A DNA stretch of 64,000 nt from Streptomyces sp. V4I2. GTDB taxonomy: Bacteria; Actinomycetota; Actinomycetes; Streptomycetales; Streptomycetaceae. The notes under the pieces were generated by a model. It was given only the letters and a program-made list of their open reading frames with translations, was not told the DNA's origin and made no database searches. The translations under genes and the position numbers were made by a program. Numbering within the stretch: the first letter of the stretch is position 1; each line of letters opens with the position of its first letter. Where the stretch lies: assembly GCF_030817655.1 (NCBI RefSeq), contig NZ_JAUSZM010000003.1, positions 2,852,001-2,916,000 on the forward strand, in the 5' to 3' direction. This document shows, one piece after another, positions 53,408 through 60,779 of the stretch.

Positions 53408-55903
53408 CTAGGCCTCGTGTACCCGCAACGCGCGTGCCAGGTCGTCGAGTTGGTCGGCCAGCTTGCGGCGCAGTGCCGGGATCGGTGCGTCGTCGCTCAG
53501 ACATGCCTCGCCGAGGCGGAGTGTCTCGGTGTCGACGGCGTGGGCCGGGAAGGCCCAGCGGCCGGCGGCTTCGGCGATGGCGGGGCCGCGGCGGGCGGCG
53601 AGGGTGACGACGTCCTGGAAGTAGCGGGGGACGTACTGGCGTACCAGGTCGGCCTGTTCGGGTTGCCAGAAGCCCTGGGCGGTGGCGGTGAAGAGGTAGT
53701 TGGAAAGGGTGTCGTCGGTGAACATCGCCTCCCATGCCTGTTGCTTGGCTGCTTCGTCGGGCAGGGCGGCGCGGCAGCGGGCGGCGCCTTCGCGGCCGGT
53801 GGCGCTGGGGTCGCGCTCGAGTTCGGCGGCGATGGCGGTCTCGTCGGTGGCGCCGAGGACGGCGAGGCGGGCCAGGACGCGCCAGCGTAGTTCGGGGTCG
53901 AGTTCGGGGCCGCCGGGGGCGGTGCCGTCGGCGAGCCAGGCGGCGATGGTGTCGGGGTGGGCGGCGACGTCGATGAAGTGGCGTACGGCGATGAGGCGCA
54001 GGCCGGGGTGGTCGCCGTCCTCGGTGCGGCGGATGAGGTCGCGGCACAGGGCGGTGAGGGAGGCGAGTGCGGCGGGCCGTTGGTCGGGGTTGAGGTAGCG
54101 GTCGGTGACCTGGGCGGCGGCGAAGGCGAGGACGCCTTGCACGATGGCGAGGTCGGTCTCTCGCGGGAGGTGGGTGCGGGCGGCTTCCAGGTAGGCGCCG
54201 GGGGCCAGTTCGCCGTCGCGTACGGAGTCGCGCAGGGCGTTCCACACGACCGCGCGGGTCAGCGGGTCGGGCAGGCCGGAGAGGCCGGAGTGGACGCTCT
54301 GGAAGGACTGGGTGTCGAAGCGGATCTTGGCGTAGGTGAGGTCGCCGTCGTTGAGGAGGAGGAGTGCGGGGCGTTTGCCGATGGGGTGGGCGGTGGTGTG
54401 GGGGAGGTCGAGGTCGAGGCGTTCGCGCAGGACGAGGTGGCGGCCTTCGTCGGCGACGTCCTGGTCGTAGAGGCCGACGGCGATGCGGTGGGGGCGGCTG
54501 CCGGTGCGGTCGACGGTGAGGGTGCAGGTGCCGTCGTCGCCGGGGGTGATGCGGGGGGTGAGGGTGTCGACGCCGGTGGTGCGCAGCCAGGTGTCGGCCC
54601 AGGCGTGGACGTCGCGGTCGGTGCCGGCGGCGAGGGAGTCGATGAAGTCGGCGAGGGTGGCGTTGGCGAACCTGTGGCGGACGAAGTGGGTGTTGATGCC
54701 GGTGAGGAAGTCCTTCTCGCCGAGCCAGGCGACGAGTTGCCGCAGGGCGGAGGCGCCCTTGGCGTAGGAGATGCCGTCGAAGTTGAGCAGGGCGGAGGCG
54801 GTGTCGTCGACGGCCTCCGGGGCGACGGGGTGGGTGGAGGGGCGCTGGTCGGCTTCGTAGCCCCAGGCCTTGCGGCTGACGCCGAAGTCGGTCCAGGTGT
54901 CTGTGAAGCGGGTGGCTTCGGTGAGGGTCTGGTAGCCCATGTACTCGGCGAAGGACTCGTTGAGCCAGATGTCGTCCCACCATCGGAGGGTGACGAGGTC
55001 GCCGAACCACATGTGGGCCATCTCGTGGGCGATGACCATGGCGCGGGTCTGGCGTTCGGTGTCGGTGACGGCGGAGCGGTAGACGAACTCGTCGCGGAAG
55101 GTGACGAGGCCGGGGTTCTCCATGGCGCCGGCGTTGAACTCGGGGACGAAGGCCTGGTCGTAGGAGTCGAAGGGGTAGGGCTCCTCGAACTTCTCGTGGT
55201 AGCGGTCGTAGCACTGCTTGGTGATCTCGAAGAGCTCGTCGGCGTCCGCGTCCAGGTGGGGGGCGAGGGAGCGGCGGCAGTGGATGCCGAAGGGCAGGCC
55301 GCGGTGTTCGGTGCGTACGGAGTGCCAGGGGCCGGCGGCGACGGCGACGAGGTAGGTGGAGATAAGGGGGGTGGGGGCGGCCTGCCAGCGGCCTTCGCCG
55401 AGGTGTTCGGTGATGCTGTTGGCGAGGACGGTCCAGTCTTCGGGGGCCTTGAGGGACAGGTCGAAGACGGATTTGAGGTCCGGCTGGTCGAAGGCGGCGA
55501 AGACGCGTTGGACGTCGTCCATGAACAGCTGGGTGTACAGGTAGGTTTCGCCGTCGGTGGGGTCGGTGAAGCGGTGCATGCCCTCGCCGGTGCGGGAGTA
55601 GCGCATGGCGGCGTCGACGCGCAGTTCGTGTTCGCCGGGGGTGAGGTTCTTCAGGGGCAGCCGGTTCTCGTCAAGGGTTTCCGGGTCGAGGGGGTGTCCG
55701 TCGAGGGTGACGGAGCGCAGCTGGGCCGGCTTGACCTCGACGAAGGTGTCCGTGGCGTCCTGGTCCGCGCGGACGGTGAACCTGATGACGGTGCGGGAGT
55801 CGAACGTGTCGTCCCCGCAGGTCAGGTCGAGGTCGATCGTGTAGCGGTGGACGTCGAGGAGTTTGGCTCGGGTCTGCGCTTCGTCGCGCGTCAGTACGGA
55901 CAT
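53408..55903 (-). CDS. pepN: aminopeptidase N (M1 family)
   Basis: An 831-residue zinc aminopeptidase that removes N-terminal residues from peptides. Landmarks are FMDDVQRVFAAFDQPDLKSV, the exopeptidase motif in NAGAMENPGLVTF, the zinc site HEMAHMWFGDLVT with the third ligand in WLNESFAEYMGYQ, and the long helical ERAP1-like C-terminus (~520-830). No signal peptide, so it is cytoplasmic. Starts at 55903 (MSVLTRDEAQ) and 55912 (MSC) are both possible, without a clear ribosome-binding site. Its stop codon TAG sits within the CTAG target of the adjoining IS481 element; the coding sequence is intact but the terminator has been separated. Confidence 0.94.
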   Translation of the reverse strand: MSVLTRDEAQTRAKLLDVHRYTIDLDLTCGDDTFDSRTVIRFTVRADQDATDTFVEVKPAQLRSVTLDGHPLDPETLDENRLPLKNLTPGEHELRVDAAMRYSRTGEGMHRFTDPTDGETYLYTQLFMDDVQRVFAAFDQPDLKSVFDLSLKAPEDWTVLANSITEHLGEGRWQAAPTPLISTYLVAVAAGPWHSVRTEHRGLPFGIHCRRSLAPHLDADADELFEITKQCYDRYHEKFEEPYPFDSYDQAFVPEFNAGAMENPGLVTFRDEFVYRSAVTDTERQTRAMVIAHEMAHMWFGDLVTLRWWDDIWLNESFAEYMGYQTLTEATRFTDTWTDFGVSRKAWGYEADQRPSTHPVAPEAVDDTASALLNFDGISYAKGASALRQLVAWLGEKDFLTGINTHFVRHRFANATLADFIDSLAAGTDRDVHAWADTWLRTTGVDTLTPRITPGDDGTCTLTVDRTGSRPHRIAVGLYDQDVADEGRHLVLRERLDLDLPHTTAHPIGKRPALLLLNDGDLTYAKIRFDTQSFQSVHSGLSGLPDPLTRAVVWNALRDSVRDGELAPGAYLEAARTHLPRETDLAIVQGVLAFAAAQVTDRYLNPDQRPAALASLTALCRDLIRRTEDGDHPGLRLIAVRHFIDVAAHPDTIAAWLADGTAPGGPELDPELRWRVLARLAVLGATDETAIAAELERDPSATGREGAARCRAALPDEAAKQQAWEAMFTDDTLSNYLFTATAQGFWQPEQADLVRQYVPRYFQDVVTLAARRGPAIAEAAGRWAFPAHAVDTETLRLGEACLSDDAPIPALRRKLADQLDDLARALRVHEA

Positions 55904-55959
55904 GCAGGACATGCTGCCTGATGGCGCTGACGTGGCACAGGGGCGGATTGGTACGCGCC

Positions 55960-56511
55960 TTATGTCCGGTCCTGTTCGAGTTCCCCGGTGTGCGCCCCTT
56001 GGCCGCGTTGGGTGGGGACGCGGGCGTCCGGGTGGGGCAGGGCGGGGCGTGGGGGGTGTTCGCCGGCTTCGGTGTGGTCCTTGACGAGGGCGCGGAGTTC
56101 GCGGACCTCGTGTTGGAGGGCGAGGTGGCGTTGGTGGGTGTCGAAGAGGTAGCGGACCTTGGTGCGCAGGGCCCAGGGGTCGATGGGCTTCATGACGAGG
56201 TCGGCGACGCCGAGGCCGAAGGCGGTGGCGGTCAGTTCGTGGTCGGCGCCGAAGCCGGTGAGGAGGATGACGGGTATGTGCTGGGTCTGTTCGACGCGGC
56301 GCATGTAGCGCACCACGTCGAGGCCGCTGACGCCGGGCATGCGTACGTCGAGGAGGAGGAGCCCGACCTGGCCGCGCAGTACCTGTTTGAGGGCTTCGTC
56401 TCCGCTGGTGGCGCGGCCCAGTCGGTAGCCCAGCGGGGCCAGGGCGCTTTCCAGGGCGTACAGCGTGTCCTCGTGGTCGTCGACGATGAGGATCCTGGCA
56501 TCCGACGGCAT
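55960..56511 (-). CDS. response regulator, receiver domain only
   Basis: A 183-residue protein. The receiver domain (~1-120) has ARILIVDDHEDTLYALESAL, the phosphorylation site in VGLLLLDVRMPGVSGLDVV, ILLTGFGADHEL and the conserved lysine in VMKPIDPWALRTKVRYLFD. A coiled-coil-like helix (QRHLALQHEVRELRALVKDH) and a disordered tail follow; there is no DNA-binding domain. It may pass the signal by protein contact. No sensor kinase is adjacent. It lies just upstream of pepN on the same strand. Confidence 0.88.
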   Translation of the reverse strand: MPSDARILIVDDHEDTLYALESALAPLGYRLGRATSGDEALKQVLRGQVGLLLLDVRMPGVSGLDVVRYMRRVEQTQHIPVILLTGFGADHELTATAFGLGVADLVMKPIDPWALRTKVRYLFDTHQRHLALQHEVRELRALVKDHTEAGEHPPRPALPHPDARVPTQRGQGAHTGELEQDRT

Positions 56512-56651
56512 GGCCCGACGTCCCTCCCTCGTGGACAGACCAGCCTACGACCGCGCACTGACGCGGAGTGCTCGTCGGCTGACAAGGAGTGCACAGCGCA
56601 GCATGCCTCTCGCGGGGCCCTGTGTCACGTCCCTGGGGGCATCGGGGGAGG

Positions 56652-57017
56652 TCAATTCGCCAGGTGTGTGGTTCCGTTGACGGCGTCCTCGGCGATGCGC
56701 TCGTGGTGTCTGATCACTTCGGCGATGATGAAGTTCAGGAACTTCTCAGCGAAGGCCGGGTCGAGTTTGGCGTTCTCGGCGAGGGTGCGCAGGCGTTCGA
56801 TCTGCCGGGACTCGCGGGCCGCGTCGGCGGGCGGCAGTTGGTGTCTGGCCTTGAGGTGGCCGACCTGCTGGGTGCACTTGAAGCGTTCGGCGAGCATGTG
56901 GACGACGGCGGCGTCGATGTTGTCGATGCTGTCGCGGAGCCGGGCGAGTTCCTCGCGGACGGCGGGGTCGACGTCGCCGGTTCCGTTGTTGCTGGTTCCG
57001 TTGTTGCTGGTGGTCAT
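56652..57017 (-). CDS. chorismate mutase (AroQ type)
   Basis: A 121-residue all-helical protein that converts chorismate to prephenate on the way to phenylalanine and tyrosine. Family residues are in ELARLRDSIDNIDAAVVHML, AERFKCTQQVGHLKARHQLP, PADAARESRQIERLRTLAEN and FAEKFLNFIIAEVIRHHERI, which supply the arginine, lysine and glutamate of the active site. The first 15 residues are a tandem repeat (TSNNGTSNNGTG). The ATG at 57017 has TAATGT eight bases before it and no Shine-Dalgarno, suggesting a leaderless mRNA. It is directly downstream of the AraC-family gene (11-bp gap). Confidence 0.9.
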   Translation of the reverse strand: MTTSNNGTSNNGTGDVDPAVREELARLRDSIDNIDAAVVHMLAERFKCTQQVGHLKARHQLPPADAARESRQIERLRTLAENAKLDPAFAEKFLNFIIAEVIRHHERIAEDAVNGTTHLAN

Positions 57018-57028
57018 GGGCGTCCACA

Positions 57029-57919
57029 TTACGGGGCGGGCGCGCGCTCGATCATGGGTGGATCGTCCGGATCCGGTACCTGGTTGCTCCAGCCGCCGGG
57101 AACGACGCGGCTCTCCTGGGCGCGGAAGCGGACGGGGGCCATGCCGACGCGGCGGGTGAACAGGCGGGAGAAGTAGGCGGGGTCGTCGTAGCCGACGCGG
57201 CGGGCGACGGCGGCGACGGGCAGTTCGGTGGCGGCGAGGAGTTCCTTGGCGCGGCCGAGGCGGATGCCCAGGAGGTAGTCCTTGGGGCTGCAGCCGGCGC
57301 CGCGGCGGACGGCGGTGCGCAGTTCGGCGGTGGTCATCCGGTGCCGGGCGGCGTGGTCGGCGACCGACAGCGGTTTGAAGGCGTCGCGGGCGAGGGCCTT
57401 GAGGACCGGGTCGCCGTCGGGGGCGAGGTCGGCGCGGGCGCGGCGCAGGGCGACGAGGAGTTCGTGGACGGCGGCGCCGGTCTCCACTTCCAGGAGGGGG
57501 TTGTCGCGGCGGGCGGCGCGGGCGATGCGGGCGATGACGGCGCGTGGGCCGGTGGCGTCGGACAGGGGGACGACGGGGCGGTCGGGTTCGATGTAGCCGA
57601 GTTCGGTGTAGGTGGCGGTGGCGGGCCCGGTGAAGCCGACGAAGCCCTCGTCCCAGCCGGCGGCGGGGTCGGGCGCGTAGTGGTGGGGGACGCCGGGGGT
57701 GAGCCACAGCAGGGCGGGCGCGGTGACGGTGGTTCGGCGGCCGTCGGGGGCGAGGTACCAGCCGCTGCCGGTGCTGATGACGACGGCGACGTGGCTGTCG
57801 AGGGTGCGGGGGCCGACGGTGGGCAGCGCACCGTACTGAAGGCCGACGCCGAGGCAGACGAGGCCGAGCCGGTGGTGGGCGGGGCCGGGCGTGAGGAACC
57901 GCATCCAGGTGTGGTACAT
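57029..57919 (-). CDS. AraC-family transcriptional regulator
   Basis: A 296-residue regulator. An N-terminal cupin-like sensor domain (HVAVVISTGSGWYLAPDGRR, TAPALLWLTPGVPHHYAPDP, GFVGFTGP) precedes a C-terminal double helix-turn-helix. The latter includes DHAARHRMTTAELRTAVRRG, GCSPKDYLLGIRLGRAKELL and VAAVARRVGYDDPAYFSRLF, the AraC signature. AraC proteins with such sensors usually activate sugar catabolism genes when they bind a sugar. It is divergent from a GH35 beta-galactosidase, 89 bp away, and probably regulates it. The ATG at 57919 has GGAGG eight bases upstream. Confidence 0.9.
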   Translation of the reverse strand: MYHTWMRFLTPGPAHHRLGLVCLGVGLQYGALPTVGPRTLDSHVAVVISTGSGWYLAPDGRRTTVTAPALLWLTPGVPHHYAPDPAAGWDEGFVGFTGPATATYTELGYIEPDRPVVPLSDATGPRAVIARIARAARRDNPLLEVETGAAVHELLVALRRARADLAPDGDPVLKALARDAFKPLSVADHAARHRMTTAELRTAVRRGAGCSPKDYLLGIRLGRAKELLAATELPVAAVARRVGYDDPAYFSRLFTRRVGMAPVRFRAQESRVVPGGWSNQVPDPDDPPMIERAPAP

Positions 57920-57945
57920 CGGCGGTCCTCCGACGGTCGTACTTG

Positions 57946-57972
57946 TGTCCAAGCAGCGCCGATCTTTGTCCA
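57946..57972. promoter_or_regulatory. paired TGTCCA half-sites, candidate AraC operator
   Basis: TGTCCA occurs at 57946-57951 and 57967-57972, in the same orientation and 21 bp apart. Two half-sites two turns apart are the usual arrangement for AraC proteins. They lie in the 89-bp gap between the regulator and the beta-galactosidase. Confidence 0.5.
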
Positions 57973-58008
57973 TGGACGTGATCCACGCCAGGGGTGAGGG
58001 TGGGGCGT

Positions 58009-59784
58009 ATGAGCGAGTTCACGGTGGGGGACGCGGATTTCCTGCTGGACGGGCGGCCGGTGCGGCTGCTGTCCGGTGCGCTGCACTACTTCCGGGTGCA
58101 CGAGGCGCAGTGGGGGCACCGGCTGGCGATGCTGCGGGCGATGGGCCTCAACTGCGTGGAGACGTATGTGCCGTGGAACCTGCACGAGCCGCGGCCGGGC
58201 GAGTTCCGGGACGTGGAGGCGCTGGGCCGGTTCCTGGACGCGGCCCACCGGGAGGGTCTGTGGGCGATCGTGCGGCCGGGTCCGTACATCTGTGCCGAGT
58301 GGGAGAACGGCGGGCTGCCGCACTGGCTGACGGGGCACCCGCGCACGCGTGACGAGCGTTTTCTGCGACCTGTGGCGGACTGGTTCCGTCGGCTGCTGCC
58401 GGAGGTGGTGTCCCGGCAGGCCGACCGGGGCGGCCCGGTGATCATGGTGCAGGTGGAGAACGAGTACGGCAGCTTCGGCTCGGACGCCGAGTACCTGGGC
58501 CGTCTCGCGGGTCTGCTGCGGTCCGAGGGCGTGACGGTCCCGCTGTGCACCTCGGACGGCCCGGAGGACCACATGCTCAGCGGCGGCTCGGTTCCCGGGG
58601 TGCTCGCCACGGTGAACTTCGGCTCCCACGCGCGCGGGGCGTTCGCGTCGCTGCGCCGGCATCGCGGCGACGGGCCGTTGATGTGCATGGAGTTCTGGTG
58701 CGGCTGGTTCGACCACTGGGGCGGTGAGCATGTCGTGCGGGATCCCGCCGAAGCGGCGGCGACGCTGCGGGAGATCCTGGAGTGCGGGGCCTCGGTCAAT
58801 CTGTACATGGCGCACGGCGGCACCAGTTTCGCGGGCTGGGCGGGCGCCAACCGGGGTGGCGGCTGGATGCACGACGGGCCGCTTCAGCCGGACGTGACCT
58901 CGTACGACTACGACGCGCCCGTCGACGAGTACGGTCGGCCCACGGAGAAGTTCTGGCGTCTGCGCGAGGTGTTCGCCGAGTACGCCGACGGGCCGCTGCC
59001 TGAAGTCCCGCCCGCGCCCACGCCGTTGGGTGAGCCGGCCGAGGTGCGGCTGGACGGCTGGGCGTCCCTGTCCGCCGTACTCGAGGCGCGCGGGGGCCCG
59101 GAGGGCACGTATCCCGTGCCGCCGGCCTTCGAGGAGCTGGACGTCGACCGGGGTGTGGTGCGCTACGAGGTGACGGTGCCGGGGCCGCGGCAGCCCTACC
59201 CGCTGACCGCGCGCGGGCTGCGGGACCTGGCGGTGGTGTACGTCGACGGGGAGCGGGCCGGGGTGCTCACCGAGGACGAGGACCGGCTCAAGGAGCCCGT
59301 CGCGGGGCACGCGCGCGTTCAGCTGTGGGTGGAGTCCCTGGGGAGGGTCAACTACGGTCCGCTGACCGGTGAGCCCAAGGGCATCACCGGGGGCCTGCTG
59401 CACGAGCGCCAGTATCTGCACGGCGTACGCGCGCGCGGGCTGCGCCTGGACGCCCTGGACGACATCGAGGGCCTCGCCTTCCCGGCCCTCCCGGGCGACG
59501 CCTCCCCCGGTCTGTACCGGGCCGGCGTCACGGTCCACGGCGCCGGGGATGCCTGCCTGGACCTGCCGGGCTGGACCCGTGGCTTCGTGTGGATCAACGG
59601 TTTCAACCTGGGCCGTTACTGGTCCGCGGGGCCGCAGCGGTCACTGTACGTACCCGGGCCGGTGCTGCGGGAGGGGACCAACGAGGTATGGGTGCTGGAG
59701 TTGGATCAGGCGTCGGTGACGCCGCCCGTCCTGCGGCCCGTACCGGCGAATCCGGCCGGGGAAAATCCACCCGCGTCGCCGTAG
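58009..59784 (+). CDS. beta-galactosidase, glycoside hydrolase family 35
   Basis: A 591-residue GH35 retaining glycosidase releasing beta-linked galactose. The N-terminal TIM barrel has LDGRPVRLLSGALHYFRVHE, NCVETYVPWNLHEP and IVRPGPYICAEWENGGLP, the acid/base glutamate in VMVQVENEYG-like MVQVENEYGSFGSDAE, and the nucleophile in MCMEFWCGWFDHWGG. The beta-sandwich C-terminus includes GFVWINGFNLGRYWSAGPQR. No signal peptide, so it acts on imported disaccharide. The ATG at 58009 follows GAGGGTGGGG. It is divergent from the AraC regulator and followed by a metallopeptidase gene. Confidence 0.93.
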   Translation: MSEFTVGDADFLLDGRPVRLLSGALHYFRVHEAQWGHRLAMLRAMGLNCVETYVPWNLHEPRPGEFRDVEALGRFLDAAHREGLWAIVRPGPYICAEWENGGLPHWLTGHPRTRDERFLRPVADWFRRLLPEVVSRQADRGGPVIMVQVENEYGSFGSDAEYLGRLAGLLRSEGVTVPLCTSDGPEDHMLSGGSVPGVLATVNFGSHARGAFASLRRHRGDGPLMCMEFWCGWFDHWGGEHVVRDPAEAAATLREILECGASVNLYMAHGGTSFAGWAGANRGGGWMHDGPLQPDVTSYDYDAPVDEYGRPTEKFWRLREVFAEYADGPLPEVPPAPTPLGEPAEVRLDGWASLSAVLEARGGPEGTYPVPPAFEELDVDRGVVRYEVTVPGPRQPYPLTARGLRDLAVVYVDGERAGVLTEDEDRLKEPVAGHARVQLWVESLGRVNYGPLTGEPKGITGGLLHERQYLHGVRARGLRLDALDDIEGLAFPALPGDASPGLYRAGVTVHGAGDACLDLPGWTRGFVWINGFNLGRYWSAGPQRSLYVPGPVLREGTNEVWVLELDQASVTPPVLRPVPANPAGENPPASP

Positions 59785-59821
59785 AGTGGAACCGGGTTCA
59801 CGGCCTCTTGGGGGTACGGGC

Positions 59822-60709
59822 GTGGCGAACGACGGACCGGTCGAGCATGGCTATCCGCACCTGGAGACGGTGCGGGCCGCCGTCACCGCGTTGTACAAGC
59901 GGTTGTCGTACGACACCGTCCAGCTGTTCGGGACCAGCGTGGTCCCCGCCGACGTGGCTTTCTGCGACACCGACGACCTGTATCTGGGGGCGCAGCGGGT
60001 GGCGCGTGAGCTGGTGCGGCACTACCGGCTGCCGGATGCCCGGATGGTCGTCAGCTTCCGGGAGATGAAGCAGGCGGCGAACGTCGAACTCACCGCCGGG
60101 CCCGAGTACTTCGTCGAGCTGAACGACCGTTTCCGCACCCACCGCCGGGACATCGGCGCGGCCCTCGCCCACGAGGTGATGCACGTCTATCTGCACCGCC
60201 TGGACCTGACCTTCCCCGGCACCCGGGAGAACGAGATCCTCACGGACACCGCGGCGACCTACCTGGGTGCGGGCTGGCTGCTCCTCGACGCGTACCGGGA
60301 GGACGCGGCGTCCTCCCAGAAGCTCGGCTATCTCACCCCGGAGGAGTTCGGTTACGTCCTCGCCAAGCGGGCCCTGGTCTTCGGTGAGGACCCGTCGGTG
60401 TGGTTCACCAGCCCGCAGGCCTACACGGCGTACGTCAAGGGCATGACCCGGGCCCGCCAGGACGAGCAGCAGCCCCCGCTGACGGCGGCCGGCTGGGCGG
60501 GGCGGCGCCGCTACGCCCGCGACCGGCGGCACGCGCCCGGGACGGGACCCGGACCGGGCGTCCCGTACGCCTTCTCCCCCGACAGCGGCGGCCGCCTGCG
60601 GGTCTCCTTCCCCTGCCCGACCTGCCACCAGCGGATCCGGGTGCCGGTGCGGGGCAGGATGCGGGCGCGGTGTTCGCTGTGCCGGACGGTGCTGGAGTGC
60701 GACACGTAG
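59822..60709 (+). CDS. HExxH metallopeptidase-like protein with C-terminal zinc ribbon
   Basis: A 295-residue cytoplasmic protein. The zinc motif HEVMHVYLHRLDL lies at about 128-140, with a downstream glutamate in ENEILTDTAATYLGAG as possible third ligand; this is a gluzincin-like arrangement. A C-terminal two-pair zinc ribbon reads FPCPTCHQRIRVPVRGRMRA, then RCSLCRTVLECDT. I do not recognise a characterised family; the target is unknown. The GTG at 59822 follows GGGGGTACGGGC. The stop codon lies within the first of nearly three 29-bp tandem copies. Confidence 0.7.
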   Translation: MANDGPVEHGYPHLETVRAAVTALYKRLSYDTVQLFGTSVVPADVAFCDTDDLYLGAQRVARELVRHYRLPDARMVVSFREMKQAANVELTAGPEYFVELNDRFRTHRRDIGAALAHEVMHVYLHRLDLTFPGTRENEILTDTAATYLGAGWLLLDAYREDAASSQKLGYLTPEEFGYVLAKRALVFGEDPSVWFTSPQAYTAYVKGMTRARQDEQQPPLTAAGWAGRRRYARDRRHAPGTGPGPGVPYAFSPDSGGRLRVSFPCPTCHQRIRVPVRGRMRARCSLCRTVLECDT

Positions 60710-60771
60710 CCGACACGGTGCTGGGGTGCGATACGTAGCCGACACGGTGCTGGAGTGCGACTCCTGGCCGA
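60687..60771. repeat. 29-bp tandem duplication, almost three copies
   Basis: Copies start at 60687, 60716 and 60745. The first two differ at two bases; the third is partial. The metallopeptidase stop codon (60707-60709) is within copy one, so the other copies lie beyond the gene and reach towards the FtsX-type gene. Confidence 0.8.
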
Positions 60772-60779
60772 CGGAGTTC

